This document shows positions 5,076 to 6,443 of a stretch of DNA of 6,443 bases, piece after piece (position 1 is the stretch's first letter; every line of letters begins with the position of its first letter). The stretch is from NCBI GenBank assembly GCA_021779655.1, contig JAJYAF010000126.1, positions 1-6,443 of the forward strand, given 5' to 3'. Below the pieces are notes generated by a model. That model had not been told where the DNA came from. It did not search any database and was given only the letters and a program-made list of their open reading frames with translations. This stretch comes from Pseudomonadota bacterium. Its GTDB lineage: Bacteria; Pseudomonadota; Alphaproteobacteria; Acetobacterales; Acetobacteraceae. Both the position numbers and the translations under genes were made by a program.

Positions 5076-6368
5076 TCAGGCCGCCTTACGGCGCGGGGCG
5101 GGGTGCTTGTCGCCGGCGTAGCGCGGGCGTTTCGGCTTGCGGATGATCATATCGGGGTGCCGCTGCGGTTTTCTCACCGGCGCCACCCGCGCCGGGCGGC
5201 TGCCGCTTGCCACCGCCATTTCCACCCGCGTCAGTTTCTCGATCGCGTTCAGATGGCCCAGTTCCGTCGCGTCGCAAAAGGCGACCGCCTGGCCTTTGGC
5301 GCCGTTGCGGGCGGTGCGGCCGATGCGATGGATATAGCTCTCCGGCTCGTTCGGAAGCTCATAGTTGAAGACATGGGAAATGCCGGCGACATCGATGCCG
5401 CGCGCCGCCAGGTCGGTTGCCACCAGCACGCGCACGCGGCCGGATTTGAACTGGTCCAGCGCCCGCTGCCGCGCGTTCTGGCTGAGATTGCCGTGCAGCG
5501 CGGCCGCGCCGACGTTTTCGGCGTTCAGCGTCTCGGCCACCCGGTCGGCGCCGCGCTTGGTGCGGGTGAAGACCACGGCGCGGGTGATTTCGGGCTCGCG
5601 CAGCAGCCGCAGCAGCAGCCCCCGCTTGCCCGCCGCCTCCACGAAATGCACCGATTGCGCGACCAGCGCGGGCGTCGCGGCCTTGGCCTCGATCCGCACG
5701 CAAGCCGGGTTGTTCAGCAGCCCCTCCGCGAGATGGGCGATCTCCTTCGGCATGGTGGCGGAAAACAGGAAGGATTGCCGGCGCGCGGGAAGTGCGGCCA
5801 CGATTTTACGGATATCGGGCAGGAAGCCGAGATCGAGCATGCGGTCCGCCTCATCCAGCACGAAGCAGCGGGCCTGGTCGATGAGCAGATGGCGGGTGCT
5901 CATCAGATCGAGCACGCGCCCAGGCGTACCCACCACGATATCGGCGCCGCGCGCCATCCGGTTCACCTGGCCTGAGCGTCCCACTCCGCCCACGATGAGC
6001 GTGGTGGAAAGCCCGAGGCCCGAGCCGAATTTGCGGAACTGCTGCTCGATCTGCACGGCGAGTTCGCGCGTGGGCGAGAGGACGAGCGCGCTGGCGGCGA
6101 AGCGGCGCGGGCGGCTGCGTTCGGTTGCCAGGGCCTGGAGGATGGGCAGGGCGAAGGCGGCGGTCTTGCCGGTGCCGGTCTGCGCGATGCCCAGCACGTC
6201 CTGCCCGGCCAGGCCCGGCGGCAGGGCCTGCGCCTGGATCGGGGAGGGGTCGAGAAAACCGCTCGCCGCCAGGGCCTGAAGGATGGGGGGCGCGAAGCCG
6301 AACTGGCCGAAGCCGAAGGAGTCGCCGGGGGAATCGCCGGGGAAATCGCCGGGGGAATCGGTGGTCAT
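5076..6368 (-). CDS. rhlE: DEAD-box RNA helicase, RhlE type
   Basis: This is an ATP-dependent RNA helicase that unwinds short RNA duplexes; RhlE proteins act in ribosome maturation, RNA decay and cold adaptation. From the ATG at 6368 it has 430 residues. The motifs appear in order: Q motif (FGFAPPILQAL to PSPIQ, Gln45), motif I AQTGTGKT (62-69), Ia PTRELA (99-104), GG (127-128), Ib TPGR (148-151), II DEAD (172-175), III SAT (203-205), IV VVFTRTK (265-271), V ATDLAARGID (317-326) and VI HRIGRTAR (347-354). A short basic tail (about 390-430, ending PAPRRKAA) replaces the long extensions of other DEAD-box classes, which favours RhlE. Residues 5-17 are an Asp-Ser-Pro-Gly repeat. An in-frame TTG at 6374 is an alternative start: GGAG (6380-6383) is five bases from the TTG and eleven from the ATG, so the start is uncertain by two codons. 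The gene converges on aceA. Confidence 0.94.
   Translation of the reverse strand: MTTDSPGDFPGDSPGDSFGFGQFGFAPPILQALAASGFLDPSPIQAQALPPGLAGQDVLGIAQTGTGKTAAFALPILQALATERSRPRRFAASALVLSPTRELAVQIEQQFRKFGSGLGLSTTLIVGGVGRSGQVNRMARGADIVVGTPGRVLDLMSTRHLLIDQARCFVLDEADRMLDLGFLPDIRKIVAALPARRQSFLFSATMPKEIAHLAEGLLNNPACVRIEAKAATPALVAQSVHFVEAAGKRGLLLRLLREPEITRAVVFTRTKRGADRVAETLNAENVGAAALHGNLSQNARQRALDQFKSGRVRVLVATDLAARGIDVAGISHVFNYELPNEPESYIHRIGRTARNGAKGQAVAFCDATELGHLNAIEKLTRVEMAVASGSRPARVAPVRKPQRHPDMIIRKPKRPRYAGDKHPAPRRKAA
6321..6356 (-). repeat. 12-bp in-frame tandem repeat at the helicase N-terminus
   Basis: Three 12-bp units lie head to tail on the plus strand: GTCGCCGGGGGA (6321-6332), ATCGCCGGGGAA (6333-6344) and ATCGCCGGGGGA (6345-6356). 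On the coding strand they give Asp-Ser/Phe-Pro-Gly repeats ahead of the Q motif. The segment is outside the conserved helicase core and is probably a flexible tail. Confidence 0.85.
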
Positions 6369-6379
6369 AAACAATCATG

Positions 6380-6383
6380 CTCC
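6380..6383 (-). promoter_or_regulatory. Ribosome binding site of the helicase gene
   Basis: On the minus strand GGAG is the only Shine-Dalgarno-like element before the helicase. It is eleven bases from the ATG at 6368, five from the in-frame TTG at 6374, and almost abuts an out-of-frame ATG at 6378. Spacing therefore does not settle the start. I keep the ATG because it is the stronger codon. Confidence 0.4.
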
Positions 6384-6435
6384 AGCGCCGCGAATGCGTC
6401 ATTCTCGGGCGCGTCTATCCGATTCCATGACCGAG

Positions 6436-6441
6436 AAGGAG
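6436..6441 (+). promoter_or_regulatory. Likely ribosome binding site of a divergent gene beyond the window
   Basis: AAGGAG lies two bases from the window edge on the plus strand and is the best Shine-Dalgarno match seen in this window. With usual spacing a start codon would fall within about ten bases past position 6443. An ATG at 6427 that reads Met-Thr-Glu-Lys-Glu also precedes it but has no ribosome binding site of its own. This implies a gene divergent from the helicase, with only about 75 bp shared for both promoters. Confidence 0.4.
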
Positions 6442-6443
6442 AC

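Noticed and set aside
5046..6279. Two plus-strand frames of about 300 codons opposite rhlE
   Set aside because: The minus strand carries every DEAD-box motif in order. The plus-strand translations show only skewed composition.

Overview
The window is GC-rich DNA packed with long open frames on both strands. It looks like ordinary chromosomal sequence from an alphaproteobacterium. The 531-residue isocitrate lyase class, the Do-family protease with a Pro/Gly/Phe-rich loop and the overall composition fit Rhodospirillales/Acetobacteraceae, but that placement is an inference from composition and protein style and was not tested by a search.

Layout, left to right. Positions 1-255 (+) hold the C-terminal end of an AMP-forming acyl-CoA synthetase that began upstream. 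It converges on purU (286-1146, -), a formyltetrahydrofolate deformylase. Upstream of purU on the same strand, after a 115-bp gap, is a DegP/HtrA periplasmic serine protease (1262-2836, -). A 384-bp, comparatively AT-rich region (2837-3220) separates it from the divergent isocitrate lyase gene aceA (3221-4816, +). Next comes a 259-bp region (4817-5075) with three consecutive hairpin units about 75 bp apart. Beyond it, reading back toward aceA, is an RhlE-type DEAD-box RNA helicase (5076-6368, -). The last bases (6369-6443) are the helicase leader and probably the ribosome binding site of a divergent gene that starts just outside the window.

The genes do not form one pathway. aceA opens the glyoxylate shunt, used for growth on acetate and fatty acids, and the acyl-CoA synthetase would feed acyl-CoA into the same part of metabolism, but the two are not adjacent and no malate synthase is visible. 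purU controls the one-carbon folate pool, degP handles envelope protein quality control, and the helicase handles RNA remodelling. I see no mobile element, CRISPR array, tRNA, rRNA or defence system, and no novel multi-gene system.

The most interesting content is non-coding. The hairpin cluster between aceA and the helicase shows covariation among its three copies, which points to selection on structure. The degP/aceA intergenic region carries an inverted repeat and related hexamers that could be operators. Two proteins also carry 12-bp in-frame tandem repeats, in the DegP LA-loop position and at the helicase N-terminus.
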